This document shows, piece by piece, positions 1-7,165 of a stretch of 28,708 nucleotides of DNA; positions within the stretch are counted from its first letter, which is position 1; every line of letters starts with the position of its first letter. The notes under the pieces are model-generated. The model did no database searches, had not been told where the DNA came from, and saw only the letters and a list, made by a program, of their open reading frames with translations. The stretch comes from CAG-791 sp963629395 (lineage in GTDB: Bacteria > Bacillota > Clostridia > Lachnospirales > Lachnospiraceae): positions 1 through 28,708 of the forward strand of contig CAVGIV010000032.1 of the NCBI GenBank assembly GCA_963629395.1, in the 5' to 3' direction. Both the position numbers and the translations under genes were made by a program.

Positions 1-54
1 TGCCTGCAAGCAGTCAATTCACGTTGAAATATGGCAGGTGCTGAACAGATACAA
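1..54 (-). repeat. Truncated copy of palindromic intergenic repeat
   Basis: The reverse complement of this stretch matches 2870-2917 at about 44 of 48 positions, with one indel and three adjacent substitutions. Only one arm is present; the other arm would lie before base 1. Bases 40-54 (GCTGAAC, then TACAA) also match 3008-3022 after the second copy. It lies downstream of the argG terminator. I read it as a non-coding REP- or MITE-like element; no protein is visible. Confidence 0.7.
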
Positions 55-66
55 ATCCATGACATA

Positions 67-100
67 AAAAAGACCTTCCGCAATTAGCGGGAGGTCTTTT
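67..100 (-). terminator. Intrinsic terminator of argG
   Basis: Read on the minus strand, an 11-bp stem (AGACCTCCCGC pairing with GCGGAAGGTCT, one G-U pair) with a 5-base loop is followed by a run of T. A matching A run on the other side could make it bidirectional. It lies about 50 bases after the argG stop codon. Confidence 0.9.
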
Positions 101-147
101 ATGGTGTGCCACATCGGAATTCCGAAGGAAAATATTACTGCTGCATT

Positions 148-1398
148 TTACAGGAGATCCTGCCAGTTTTTAACGCCTTCCTTCTTGGCAACTTCCTGCA
201 TCTTCATGGCACGAACCTTGGTAGAAAGTCCAAAGAGGTTGATGAAGCCGTTGGCGTCTGTGTGATCATACATATCACCGGTCTTGAAGGAAGCGATGCT
301 CTCGTTATACATCGTGTACGGAGAGGTTTCGCCGGCACGGATGATGTTGCCCTTGTACAGACCGAGCTTCACAGTTCCGGTGACGTAGCGCTGGGTGCTC
401 TCGATGAAGGCCTGCTCTGCCTCGCGAAGAGGAGAGAACCACTTGCCCTCGTAGACAAGGCTGGCAAACTTCTCGCCGATTTCTTCCTTCAGAGCGTAGG
501 TCTCACGATCGAGAATCAGCTCCTCGAGCTGCTGATGTGCCTCATAGAGGATGGTACCGCCGGGAGTCTCATAAACGCCGCGGCTCTTCATGCCGACGAC
601 ACGGTTTTCTACGATATCGATGATGCCGATGCCGTTCTCGCCGCCGATCTTGTTCAGCTTGCGGATAATATCGGAGAGCTTCATCTTCTCACCGTTTACA
701 GCAACGGGGAGGCCCTTCTCAAAGTCGATGGTGAGATAGGTTGTCTTATCCGGTGCCTTCTGCGGAGTCTGGGAAAGAACCAGCACATGCTCATAGTTGG
801 GCTCATTGGAGGGGTCCTCCAGCTCAAGGCCCTCATGACTGATGTGCCAGAGGTTGCGGTCACGGCTGTAGCTCTCGTCTGCAGAGAAGGGAAGATCGAT
901 GCCATGCTTGTGTGCGTACTCGATCTCAGACTCACGGGAATCCAGCTTCCAGTTCGGATCACGCCATGCAGCGATGATCTTGATGTCCGGTGCCAGAGCC
1001 TTGATGCCCAGCTCAAAACGGATCTGGTCGTTGCCCTTTCCGGTTGCACCGTGGCTGATGGCTACGGCGCCCTCCTTGCGGGCGATCTCTACCAGCTTCT
1101 TGGCAATCAGAGGACGGGCCATCGAGGTGCCGATCAGATACTTGTTCTCATAAACGGCATGTGCCTGGATGCAGGGAGCAACATACTCGTCGCAGAACTC
1201 ATCAATAACATCCAGAATGTAAAGCTTGTCTGCGCCGCAGTACTTCGCTCTTTCCTCCAGACCCTCCAGCTCCTGCTCCTGTCCGACATTGATGCAGACG
1301 CAGACAACGTCGTAATTATAATTCTCCTTCAGCCAGGGAATGATACAGGTAGTATCCAGTCCGCCAGAATACGCAAGTACAACCTTTTCTCTTTCCAT
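148..1398 (-). CDS. argG: Argininosuccinate synthase
   Basis: The enzyme joins citrulline and aspartate, using ATP, to make argininosuccinate, the second-last step of arginine synthesis in the cytosol. The N-terminus has the PP-loop ATP motif YSGGLDTT at residues 10-17, and the SHGATGKGNDQ and AWRDPNW-type segments of the family are present. At 416 residues it is near the usual length of about 400. The ATG start has AAGGAG (1406-1411 on the complement) at proper spacing. It is transcribed away from argC, so the two arms of the pathway share one control region. No argH or argF is in the window, so the last steps must be encoded elsewhere. Confidence 0.97.
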   Translation of the reverse strand: MEREKVVLAYSGGLDTTCIIPWLKENYNYDVVCVCINVGQEQELEGLEERAKYCGADKLYILDVIDEFCDEYVAPCIQAHAVYENKYLIGTSMARPLIAKKLVEIARKEGAVAISHGATGKGNDQIRFELGIKALAPDIKIIAAWRDPNWKLDSRESEIEYAHKHGIDLPFSADESYSRDRNLWHISHEGLELEDPSNEPNYEHVLVLSQTPQKAPDKTTYLTIDFEKGLPVAVNGEKMKLSDIIRKLNKIGGENGIGIIDIVENRVVGMKSRGVYETPGGTILYEAHQQLEELILDRETYALKEEIGEKFASLVYEGKWFSPLREAEQAFIESTQRYVTGTVKLGLYKGNIIRAGETSPYTMYNESIASFKTGDMYDHTDANGFINLFGLSTKVRAMKMQEVAKKEGVKNWQDLL

Positions 1399-1461
1399 TA
1401 CGAATCTCCTTCAGATGACTTTGATAGTATATGGAAGCAACAGCTCGGCCTCCAGTGATTC

Positions 1462-1490
1462 AATATAGTACTTCAAAAACATAATTGCAA
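1462..1490 (-). promoter_or_regulatory. Probable argG promoter
   Basis: On the minus strand TTGCAA (1485-1490) and TATATT (1462-1467) are separated by exactly 17 bases, giving a good housekeeping sigma promoter. Predicted transcription start is near 1455, leaving about 57 bases of leader before the argG ATG. The ATGCAT cluster lies just upstream of the -35 element. Confidence 0.65.
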
Positions 1491-1510
1491 CCAGAACAAT
1501 GTACGTAAAT

Positions 1511-1548
1511 ATGCATTACAAGTATGCATTTATGCATAAATATGCATA
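1511..1548. promoter_or_regulatory. Putative ArgR operator cluster
   Basis: Four ATGCAT palindromes start at 1511, 1524, 1532 and 1542. The stretch 1531-1548 (TATGCATAAATATGCATA) has the ARG-box layout TGNAT-4-ATNCA known for ArgR/AhrC repressors, with C in the variable place. Position between the divergent argG and argC genes supports arginine control. A weak argC promoter (TGCATA 1543-1548, 17 bases, TATATT 1566-1571) would overlap the last box. That ArgR is the binding protein is inference; no argR gene is in the window. Confidence 0.6.
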
Positions 1549-1565
1549 ATAATGGATCTAGTATG

Positions 1566-1743
1566 TATATTTATAAAAAGACGCTTGCATACATCCATTA
1601 TAAGGAGTACATTTAATGCTGCTGTTGCCGGAAATGCTATAGCCTCCGCCGGGACCCGTCGCCGGGCGTGCGCAGGCGGTGGTTTGTTAACGGGCGCATC
1701 TAAAGGTTTCCGCTGGTCGTGAGCCGTGATATAGTTACAGTGT
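1566..1743 (+). promoter_or_regulatory. Structured argC leader with possible leader peptide
   Basis: Downstream of a possible -10 element (1566-1571), a strong AAGGAG (1602-1607) precedes an 8-codon ORF at 1616-1642 encoding MLLLPEML. Right after its stop codon lies a GC-rich hairpin: CCTCCGCC (1643-1650) can pair with GGCGGTGG (1675-1682) with one mismatch, with an inner ACCCG/CGGG stem, followed by TTTGTT. A competing pairing TGCGC (1669-1673) with GCGCA (1694-1698) is possible. The layout resembles an attenuator, but the peptide has no arginine codon, so a function is unproven. Confidence 0.35.
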
Positions 1744-1759
1744 ATGCATTCATGCATTT
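1742..1759. promoter_or_regulatory. Second putative ArgR site next to the argC RBS
   Basis: Two ATGCAT palindromes at 1744-1749 and 1752-1757 have the same 8-base spacing as the pair at 1524/1532. They end a few bases before the GGAGG (1763-1767) of argC, so a bound repressor could block both transcription and translation. The identity of the protein is inferred. Confidence 0.45.
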
Positions 1760-1779
1760 ATTGGAGGAAGATACAGTAT

Positions 1780-2862
1780 ATGAAAAAGATACGAGCAGGC
1801 ATCATCGGTGCCACCGGATACGCAGGAGCAGAGATCCTGCGCATTTTGTCGGTCCATCCGGACGTGGAAATCAAGTGGATCGGATCCCGCAGCTACGCGG
1901 ATCAGCAGATGGCATCTATATATGGAAATCTGTTTCATTTCGTAGATCTTCCTTTGATTGATGATGATACGGAGAAGATGAAGCATGCCATTTTGGAGCT
2001 GGCGGAGGATACAGACGTTATTTTCACTGCGACGCCCCAGGGCGCCTGTGCGGGGCTTATGAGCGAGGAGCTTCTCGAAAAGACACGCGTCATCGACATG
2101 TCAGCGGATTTTCGCCTGAAGGATGTGGCGATTTATGAGAAGTGGTACAAAATAAAGCATGCATCCCCCCAGTTCCTGGAGGAGGCTGTTTACGGACTTT
2201 GCGAGATCAACCGAAAGGATATTCCGGCGGCAAGGATCCTTGCCAATCCGGGATGTTACACGACCTGTTCCATTCTGACCGCATACCCTCTGGTTGAAGC
2301 GGGACTGATCGATACAGATACATTGATTGTGGATGCGCTTTCCGGAGTGTCCGGTGCAGGGCGCGGAGCCAAGACCGCCAATCTCTACTGCGAGGTCAAT
2401 GAGAGTGCCAAGCCCTATGGCGTGGCAACACACCGCCATACGCCGGAAATCGAGGAGCAGCTTTCCTATGCCTGCGGACACGGCGTCACCATCAATTTCA
2501 CACCGCACCTGGTGCCGATGAACCGCGGCATCCTTGCAACGGAGTACGCGTCACTGGTGAGGAAGACAGACGGAACTCTTCCTACGAAGGAAGAAATTCG
2601 AAGCGTGTATGAGGCACGCTACGGGAAGGAACGCTTCATTCGGCTTCTGCCGGATGGCAAGTACCCGGAGACACGCTTTGTAGAGGGCAGTAATTTCCTG
2701 GATATCGGGTTCCAGATCGATGAGAGAACCGGACGCATCATTCTCATGGGTGCCATTGACAACATGGGAAAGGGCTCCGCTACACAAGCGGTGCAGAATA
2801 TGAATCTGATGTTCGGACTGCCGGAGGAAACTGCAATCGGACTTCCCGCGATGATGCCATAG
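1780..2862 (+). CDS. argC: N-acetyl-gamma-glutamyl-phosphate reductase
   Basis: ArgC reduces N-acetylglutamyl phosphate with NADPH to the semialdehyde, the third step of ornithine synthesis. The N-terminal NAD(P)-binding motif GATGYAG is at residues 10-16, and the catalytic cysteine is Cys159 in NPGCYTT. At 360 residues it is near family length. I chose the ATG at 1780 (MKKIRAGIIGATG), which has GGAGG at 1763-1767, although the 12-base spacing is long. The open frame extends upstream to 1744, but that would translate the ATGCAT operator repeats and lacks an RBS. It opens the argC-GNAT-argJ-argB-argD operon. Confidence 0.96.
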   Translation: MKKIRAGIIGATGYAGAEILRILSVHPDVEIKWIGSRSYADQQMASIYGNLFHFVDLPLIDDDTEKMKHAILELAEDTDVIFTATPQGACAGLMSEELLEKTRVIDMSADFRLKDVAIYEKWYKIKHASPQFLEEAVYGLCEINRKDIPAARILANPGCYTTCSILTAYPLVEAGLIDTDTLIVDALSGVSGAGRGAKTANLYCEVNESAKPYGVATHRHTPEIEEQLSYACGHGVTINFTPHLVPMNRGILATEYASLVRKTDGTLPTKEEIRSVYEARYGKERFIRLLPDGKYPETRFVEGSNFLDIGFQIDERTGRIILMGAIDNMGKGSATQAVQNMNLMFGLPEETAIGLPAMMP

Positions 2863-2870
2863 TGGTGTTT

Positions 2871-3022
2871 GTTCAGCATCCTGCCATATTTCAACGTGAA
2901 CGCACTGCTTGCAGGCAAGTTCACGATTGAAATTGGCAGGCGGCCAAGGTGCGAAGCGACTTTGGCCAGTCACATTGAGGATTTGCGATAGCAAGTTCGA
3001 GATGGGGGCTGAACGGGTACAA
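2871..3022. repeat. Palindromic MITE/REP-like element
   Basis: Between argC and the acetyltransferase lies a non-coding element with two hairpins. The first pairs 2881-2901 with 2919-2939 (CTGCCA...TGGCAG ends, about 20 paired positions with small mismatches) around an inner CTGC/GCAG palindrome. The second pairs GGCCAAGGT (2942-2950) with ACTTTGGCC (2959-2967) around a GCGAAGC core. Short inverted ends GTTCAGC (2871-2877) and GCTGAAC (3008-3014) bound it. Its first hairpin arm and right end match bases 1-54 in inverted orientation. No transposase is present, so it would be non-autonomous. Confidence 0.65.
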
Positions 3023-3059
3023 TGGGTGCAACCTGTGGAAGTAGAAAGTACTGGTATAG

Positions 3060-3530
3060 ATGGAAGGAAAAGTGATCATCCGGCCGATGCGGATGAGCGA
3101 TTATGAAGAAGTTCATGCCCTGTGGATGACCATCCAGGGCTTTGGAATCCGCGCAATCGATGACGGAGCCGAGGATGTGGAACGGTTTATAAACCGCAAC
3201 CCGGAAACCTCTGTGGTAGCCGTGACAGACGGAAGGATCGTAGGCTCTATTCTCTGCGGAAGCGACGGACGGCAGGGGACACTCTACCACGTATGTGTCG
3301 CAGGAGACTATCGCCGGATGGGAATCGGACGGCAGATGGTGGGCTACTGTATGCGGCAGCTGCGCAAGATGCGTATCAATAAGGTGTCGCTGGTGGCATT
3401 TACGAGCAATCAGGTCGGCAACGCGTTCTGGAGAGGCATCGGCTGGAAGAAGCGCGAGGATTTTTACTATTACGACTTTATATTGAACGAAAAGAACATA
3501 ACCCGCTTCATTGGCGAGAACGCCACATGA
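3060..3530 (+). CDS. GNAT-family N-acetyltransferase in the arg operon
   Basis: This 156-residue protein is a single GNAT domain that moves an acetyl group from acetyl-CoA to an amine. The acetyl-CoA pyrophosphate loop is seen as R85-x-x-G88-x-G90 (RRMGIG), and the C-terminal NxxGNAFWRGIGWKKRE stretch fits motif B. The start at 3060 has only a poor RBS, so a start a few codons downstream is possible. Its place between argC and argJ suggests it may acetylate glutamate, as short NAG synthases do, which would prime the ArgJ cycle. That is inference; RimI-like protein acetylation or an unrelated substrate is possible. The last codons lie in a repeated ACGCCACATGAGCAAA sequence, so the C-terminus may have been altered by the repeat. 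Confidence 0.85.
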   Translation: MEGKVIIRPMRMSDYEEVHALWMTIQGFGIRAIDDGAEDVERFINRNPETSVVAVTDGRIVGSILCGSDGRQGTLYHVCVAGDYRRMGIGRQMVGYCMRQLRKMRINKVSLVAFTSNQVGNAFWRGIGWKKREDFYYYDFILNEKNITRFIGENAT

Positions 3531-3540
3531 GCAAAGGGGA
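3517..3540. repeat. Short intergenic repeat, copy 1
   Basis: GAACGCCACATGAGCAAA followed by purines occurs here across the acetyltransferase stop codon and again at 23259-23280 across the gpsA stop codon. Each copy is followed by a small hairpin region (GCCGCAGCGGC here). It is probably a decayed relative of the larger palindromic repeat family. Confidence 0.55.
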
Positions 3541-3604
3541 AGCCGCAGCGGCGGTGATGGAAAGAAATCCCGGATGGGTACCGGAGAATGGGTAAGGAGC
3601 ATTT

Positions 3605-4849
3605 ATGAGTACAACAGATACAATGCAGGTGATTGCCGGCGGCGTGACCGCGGCGGAAGGGTTTGAGGCGGCAGCCTGCGCTGCAGGGATTAAGTATGAA
3701 AACCGGACCGATATGGCGCTGATCTACAGCGCGCTTCCGTGCACAGCGGCTGGAACCTTCACCTCAAATGTTGTGAAGGCTGCACCGGTCATCTGGGACC
3801 GGACGATCGTGCGTGAAAGCAAGCAGGCTGTGCAGGCTGTGGTTGTCAACTCCGGCATAGCCAATGCCTGCACCGGGCAGGAGGGAATGCAGATCTGTGA
3901 GGAAACTGCCAAGGCAGCAGGAGATCTTCTTGGAATCGCTCCGCAGGCGGTCCTTGTGGGATCAACCGGTGTCATCGGCATGCAGATTCCGATGGACCGC
4001 ATCAAGGCTGGACTTACGGAGCTGACTGCCCGCAAGGCAGGAACCCTTGCGGCAGGAGAGGCTGCTTCCAAGGCAATCATGACAACCGATACCGTCAATA
4101 AGGAGGTTGCGGTTACCTTTACTGCTGGTGGGAAAACGGTGACGCTGGGCGGAATGTCAAAGGGGTCCGGAATGATTCACCCCGGCATGTGCACCATGCT
4201 GGCATTTCTGACAACGGATCTTGCCATCGAGAAGGAGCTTCTGCAGAAGGCTGTGTCAGAGGTGGTGGAAGACACCTTTAATATGATTTCGGTGGACGGC
4301 GACATGTCGACCAACGATACGCTTCTGGTGCTGGCCAACGGCGCAGCCGGGAATGCAGTGATTGCAGAAGAATCCGCGGACTATGCGGAATTTCGGAAGG
4401 CACTGGAGTATGTCTGCCGCACGCTGGCCATGAAGATGGCAGGAGACGGAGAAGGTGCCACGAGACTCATCGAGACACAGGTTGTGCATGCAGATACCAA
4501 GGAGCACGCCAAGGTACTGGCGAAGTCGGTGATCCAGTCCAACCTGACAAAGGCCGCTATTTTCGGAAAGGATGCCAACTGGGGACGCGTTTTGTGCGCA
4601 CTGGGGTACTCCGGCGCTTCATTTGATCCGGAGAACGTGGACCTGTACTTTGAGGCAGAAGGCTCGCGGATGCTGATTTTCACCAAGGGCAGCGCAGCGG
4701 ATTATTCCGAGGAAGAAGCGACCAGACTCCTTGGCTGTGAAAAGGTGATCATCTGCTGCGATATGCACATGGGAGAGGAATCCGCCACTGCATGGGGGTG
4801 CGATCTTACCTACGATTATGTAAAAATCAATGCAGACTACCGGTCGTGA
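3605..4849 (+). CDS. argJ: Glutamate N-acetyltransferase / amino-acid acetyltransferase ArgJ
   Basis: ArgJ moves the acetyl group from N-acetylornithine to glutamate, recycling it; some members also use acetyl-CoA. It is made as one chain that cuts itself before a threonine. Here the cleavage site is KGSGMIHPGMC|TML with Thr197 as the nucleophile; the usual Asn-Met-Ala before it reads Gly-Met-Cys. The oxyanion-hole STG is at residues 120-122. Length, 414 residues, is normal. AAGGAG (3594-3599) sets the start. Whether it is mono- or bifunctional cannot be seen from sequence, though the neighbouring GNAT gene would make sense if it is monofunctional. Confidence 0.96.
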   Translation: MSTTDTMQVIAGGVTAAEGFEAAACAAGIKYENRTDMALIYSALPCTAAGTFTSNVVKAAPVIWDRTIVRESKQAVQAVVVNSGIANACTGQEGMQICEETAKAAGDLLGIAPQAVLVGSTGVIGMQIPMDRIKAGLTELTARKAGTLAAGEAASKAIMTTDTVNKEVAVTFTAGGKTVTLGGMSKGSGMIHPGMCTMLAFLTTDLAIEKELLQKAVSEVVEDTFNMISVDGDMSTNDTLLVLANGAAGNAVIAEESADYAEFRKALEYVCRTLAMKMAGDGEGATRLIETQVVHADTKEHAKVLAKSVIQSNLTKAAIFGKDANWGRVLCALGYSGASFDPENVDLYFEAEGSRMLIFTKGSAADYSEEEATRLLGCEKVIICCDMHMGEESATAWGCDLTYDYVKINADYRS

Positions 4850-4906
4850 TACGTCGCCGCATCGGACATGCGAGGATAGCTGCAACAGTGAGGAGATTAG
4901 ACAGAT

Positions 4907-5797
4907 ATGGTACAGGAACTGGATGAAGCACAAAAAAAAGCGGAGGTCCTGATCGAGGCGCTCCCCTATATTCAGAGATTCAACCGCAAAATCATTGTGG
5001 TGAAGTACGGCGGCTCTGCAATGAGTGATGAGGCGCTGCAGCGCAGTGTTATTCAGGACGTAACGCTGCTCAAGCTCGTTGGCTTTAAGCCGATCATCGT
5101 CCACGGCGGCGGTAAGGCCATTTCCTCCTGGGTAAAGAAAACAGGAAAGGAAGCACAGTTCATCAATGGCCTTCGGGTTACGGATGCAGAGACCATGGAA
5201 ATCGCGGAAATGGTGCTCGGACGCGTCTCGAAGAATCTGGTGACCATGGTGGAGGAGCTGGGTGTTAAGGCCGTCGGCATCTCCGGCAAGGATTCGGCAA
5301 TGCTGCGTGTAAAAAAACGCCTTTCCGGCGGCCAGGATATCGGATATGTCGGTGAGGTGACCGGGGTAGATCCGAAAATTCTTTTTGACATGCTGGACAA
5401 TGATTATCTGCCGATTGTCGCGCCGATTGGATTGGATGAAAACTACGAAACCTATAACATCAATGCGGATGAGGCAGCCTGTGCCATCGCCAAGGCAGTG
5501 GGGGCGGATAAGCTGGTGTATCTGACAGATGTGGAAGGCCTGTACCGCGATTTTGCAGATAAGTCGTCCTTTATCTCCAGAATCAGTGTGAGCGGCGCCG
5601 AGAAGCTGATTGGTGATGGTATCATCGGCGGCGGAATGCTGCCCAAGCTCTCCAACTGCACCGATGCGGTACGCGGCGGTGTAAAGCGCGTGCATATCCT
5701 GGACGGAAGAGTGCCGCACAGCATTCTTCTGGAGATTTTCACCAACAAGGGCAATGGAACCATGTTCTATGAGGACGGAGATCAGCTGGACGCATAG
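4907..5797 (+). CDS. argB: Acetylglutamate kinase
   Basis: ArgB phosphorylates N-acetylglutamate with ATP. The amino acid kinase fold shows KYGG at residues 33-36 and HGGGK at 66-70, with the later GVDPKIL and NINADEAA segments typical of the family. An N-terminal helix (ALPYIQRFNRK, residues 18-28) precedes the kinase core; such an extension is characteristic of hexameric, arginine-inhibited NAG kinases, so feedback control by arginine is likely. At 296 residues its length is normal. A GAGGAG-like RBS lies upstream of the ATG. Confidence 0.96.
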   Translation: MVQELDEAQKKAEVLIEALPYIQRFNRKIIVVKYGGSAMSDEALQRSVIQDVTLLKLVGFKPIIVHGGGKAISSWVKKTGKEAQFINGLRVTDAETMEIAEMVLGRVSKNLVTMVEELGVKAVGISGKDSAMLRVKKRLSGGQDIGYVGEVTGVDPKILFDMLDNDYLPIVAPIGLDENYETYNINADEAACAIAKAVGADKLVYLTDVEGLYRDFADKSSFISRISVSGAEKLIGDGIIGGGMLPKLSNCTDAVRGGVKRVHILDGRVPHSILLEIFTNKGNGTMFYEDGDQLDA

Positions 5798-5933
5798 AGG
5801 GGTGCGGCTGCCAATGGGGCGCAGGTGAGCAAACGCGAATAGGAAGAGTATTCCAGCAATACAGAAATGATGCAGGGGCAGGCACGCATAAGTGGCTTGC
5901 CGCTTGCACAGCACGAGACGAAAAGAGGAAGAA

Positions 5934-7136
5934 ATGGATCATATGCAGGCACTGATTGAAGAAGCGGAGAAGGACCTTCTTCACACCTATAATCGGTATC
6001 AGATTGTACTGGATCATGGAGAGGGCGTTTATCTCTATGATGTAAACGGCAAGAAATATCTGGATTTTGTGGCAGGCATTGCGGTATTCGCCTTAGGCTA
6101 TGGGAATAAAGAGTACAACGATGCTCTGAAGGCGCAGATCGATAAAATCCTGCATACGTCCAACTATTATTACAACGAGCCGGCCATCAAGGCAGCGAAG
6201 GCTCTGAAGGCAGTCTCCGGGATGGACCGTGTTTTCTTCACCAACAGCGGCGCAGAGTCGGTTGAGGGCGCCCTGAAGGCAGCAGTGAAGCATGCCTATT
6301 TAAAAAACGGCGGTGAGCACCAGGAAATCATTGCCATGGAGCATTCCTTTCACGGCAGAACCTACGGCGCCTTGTCGGTAACCGGGAATTCGCATTACCG
6401 CGAAGCCTTCGGTGAAATGCCCTGCCATGTTAAATTTGCAGAATACAACAATCTGGAGTCGGTGAAGGCGCAGATCGGGCCGAATACCGCCGGCATTATT
6501 CTGGAAACGGTACAGGGAGAGGGCGGTTTGGTTCCCGCTACAAAGGAGTTTTTGGAGGGGATCCGGAAGCTTTGCGATGAGAACGGCATCCTGATGATTC
6601 TGGATGAAGTGCAGTGCGGCATGGGAAGAACCGGCTCCATGTTCGCCTTCCAGAAATTCGGCGTAAAGCCGGATATCATGACCACGGCCAAGGCACTTGG
6701 ATGCGGTGTACCGGTGGGAGCCTTCCTTATGACGGAGGAGGTGGCTGCTTCAAGCCTTGTGGCAGGAGACCACGGCACCACCTATGGCGGCAATCCGTTT
6801 GCGACGGCAGCGGTGTGCAAGGTTCTTGAACTCTATGACAAAGAAAATATAATAGACCATGTAAATGAGACGGCACCTTACCTGGAGAAGGCACTGGATG
6901 CATTAAAGGATAAATATCCGTGCATTCTGGAGCGCAGAGGAAGCGGTTTGATGCAGGGACTGGTCTTTGACCGGCCGGTGGCTCCTGTTATCGCAGGTGC
7001 CATGGAGCAGGGACTGATCCTGATCAATGCCGGCAGTAGCATCCTTCGCTTTGTACCGCCTCTGGTAATTACGAAAGACAATATTGACGAAATGATCCGC
7101 ATTCTGGAGCCGGTGATTGCGAAAATCTGCGGATAG
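5934..7136 (+). CDS. argD: Acetylornithine aminotransferase
   Basis: ArgD is a class III PLP aminotransferase that makes N-acetylornithine from the semialdehyde and glutamate. Visible are NSGAES (residues 104-109), FHGRT (139-143), LDEVQ with Asp224 contacting PLP, and TTAKALG with Lys253 as the Schiff-base lysine. I start at 5934 (MDHMQAL), right behind GAGGAAG; the open frame upstream to 5892 has no RBS. The result is 400 residues, as expected. The 136-base gap from argB holds no gene, only an imperfect GGCA/TGCC repeat. The product feeds ArgJ, completing the acetyl cycle. Confidence 0.95.
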   Translation: MDHMQALIEEAEKDLLHTYNRYQIVLDHGEGVYLYDVNGKKYLDFVAGIAVFALGYGNKEYNDALKAQIDKILHTSNYYYNEPAIKAAKALKAVSGMDRVFFTNSGAESVEGALKAAVKHAYLKNGGEHQEIIAMEHSFHGRTYGALSVTGNSHYREAFGEMPCHVKFAEYNNLESVKAQIGPNTAGIILETVQGEGGLVPATKEFLEGIRKLCDENGILMILDEVQCGMGRTGSMFAFQKFGVKPDIMTTAKALGCGVPVGAFLMTEEVAASSLVAGDHGTTYGGNPFATAAVCKVLELYDKENIIDHVNETAPYLEKALDALKDKYPCILERRGSGLMQGLVFDRPVAPVIAGAMEQGLILINAGSSILRFVPPLVITKDNIDEMIRILEPVIAKICG

Positions 7137-7165
7137 GCAAAAGGCGCGTCAGAGAGGTTATACGC

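Noticed and set aside
106..1458. Long + strand open frame of 450 codons opposite argG
   Set aside because: It is the antisense of the clear argG gene; the protein has no recognisable domain and no RBS fits.
1608..1613. TTGCAT (1585-1590) with TACATT as the argC promoter
   Set aside because: The 17-base spacing is good, but the start site would fall inside the short leader ORF and the -10 is poor; kept only as an alternative to TATATT at 1566-1571.
1744..1779. Upstream ATG as the argC start
   Set aside because: It would translate the ATGCAT operator repeats and has no RBS; the family N-terminus begins at 1780 behind GGAGG.
2871..3022. Could the two-hairpin repeat be a CRISPR unit or a small RNA gene
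   Set aside because: There is no regular repeat-spacer array and no promoter; the inverted ends and second copy fit a dispersed repeat better.
4619..5914. Long minus-strand open frame of 431 codons opposite argB
   Set aside because: It overlaps the ends of argJ and all of argB, which carry full family motifs; the minus-strand protein looks like a codon-bias shadow.
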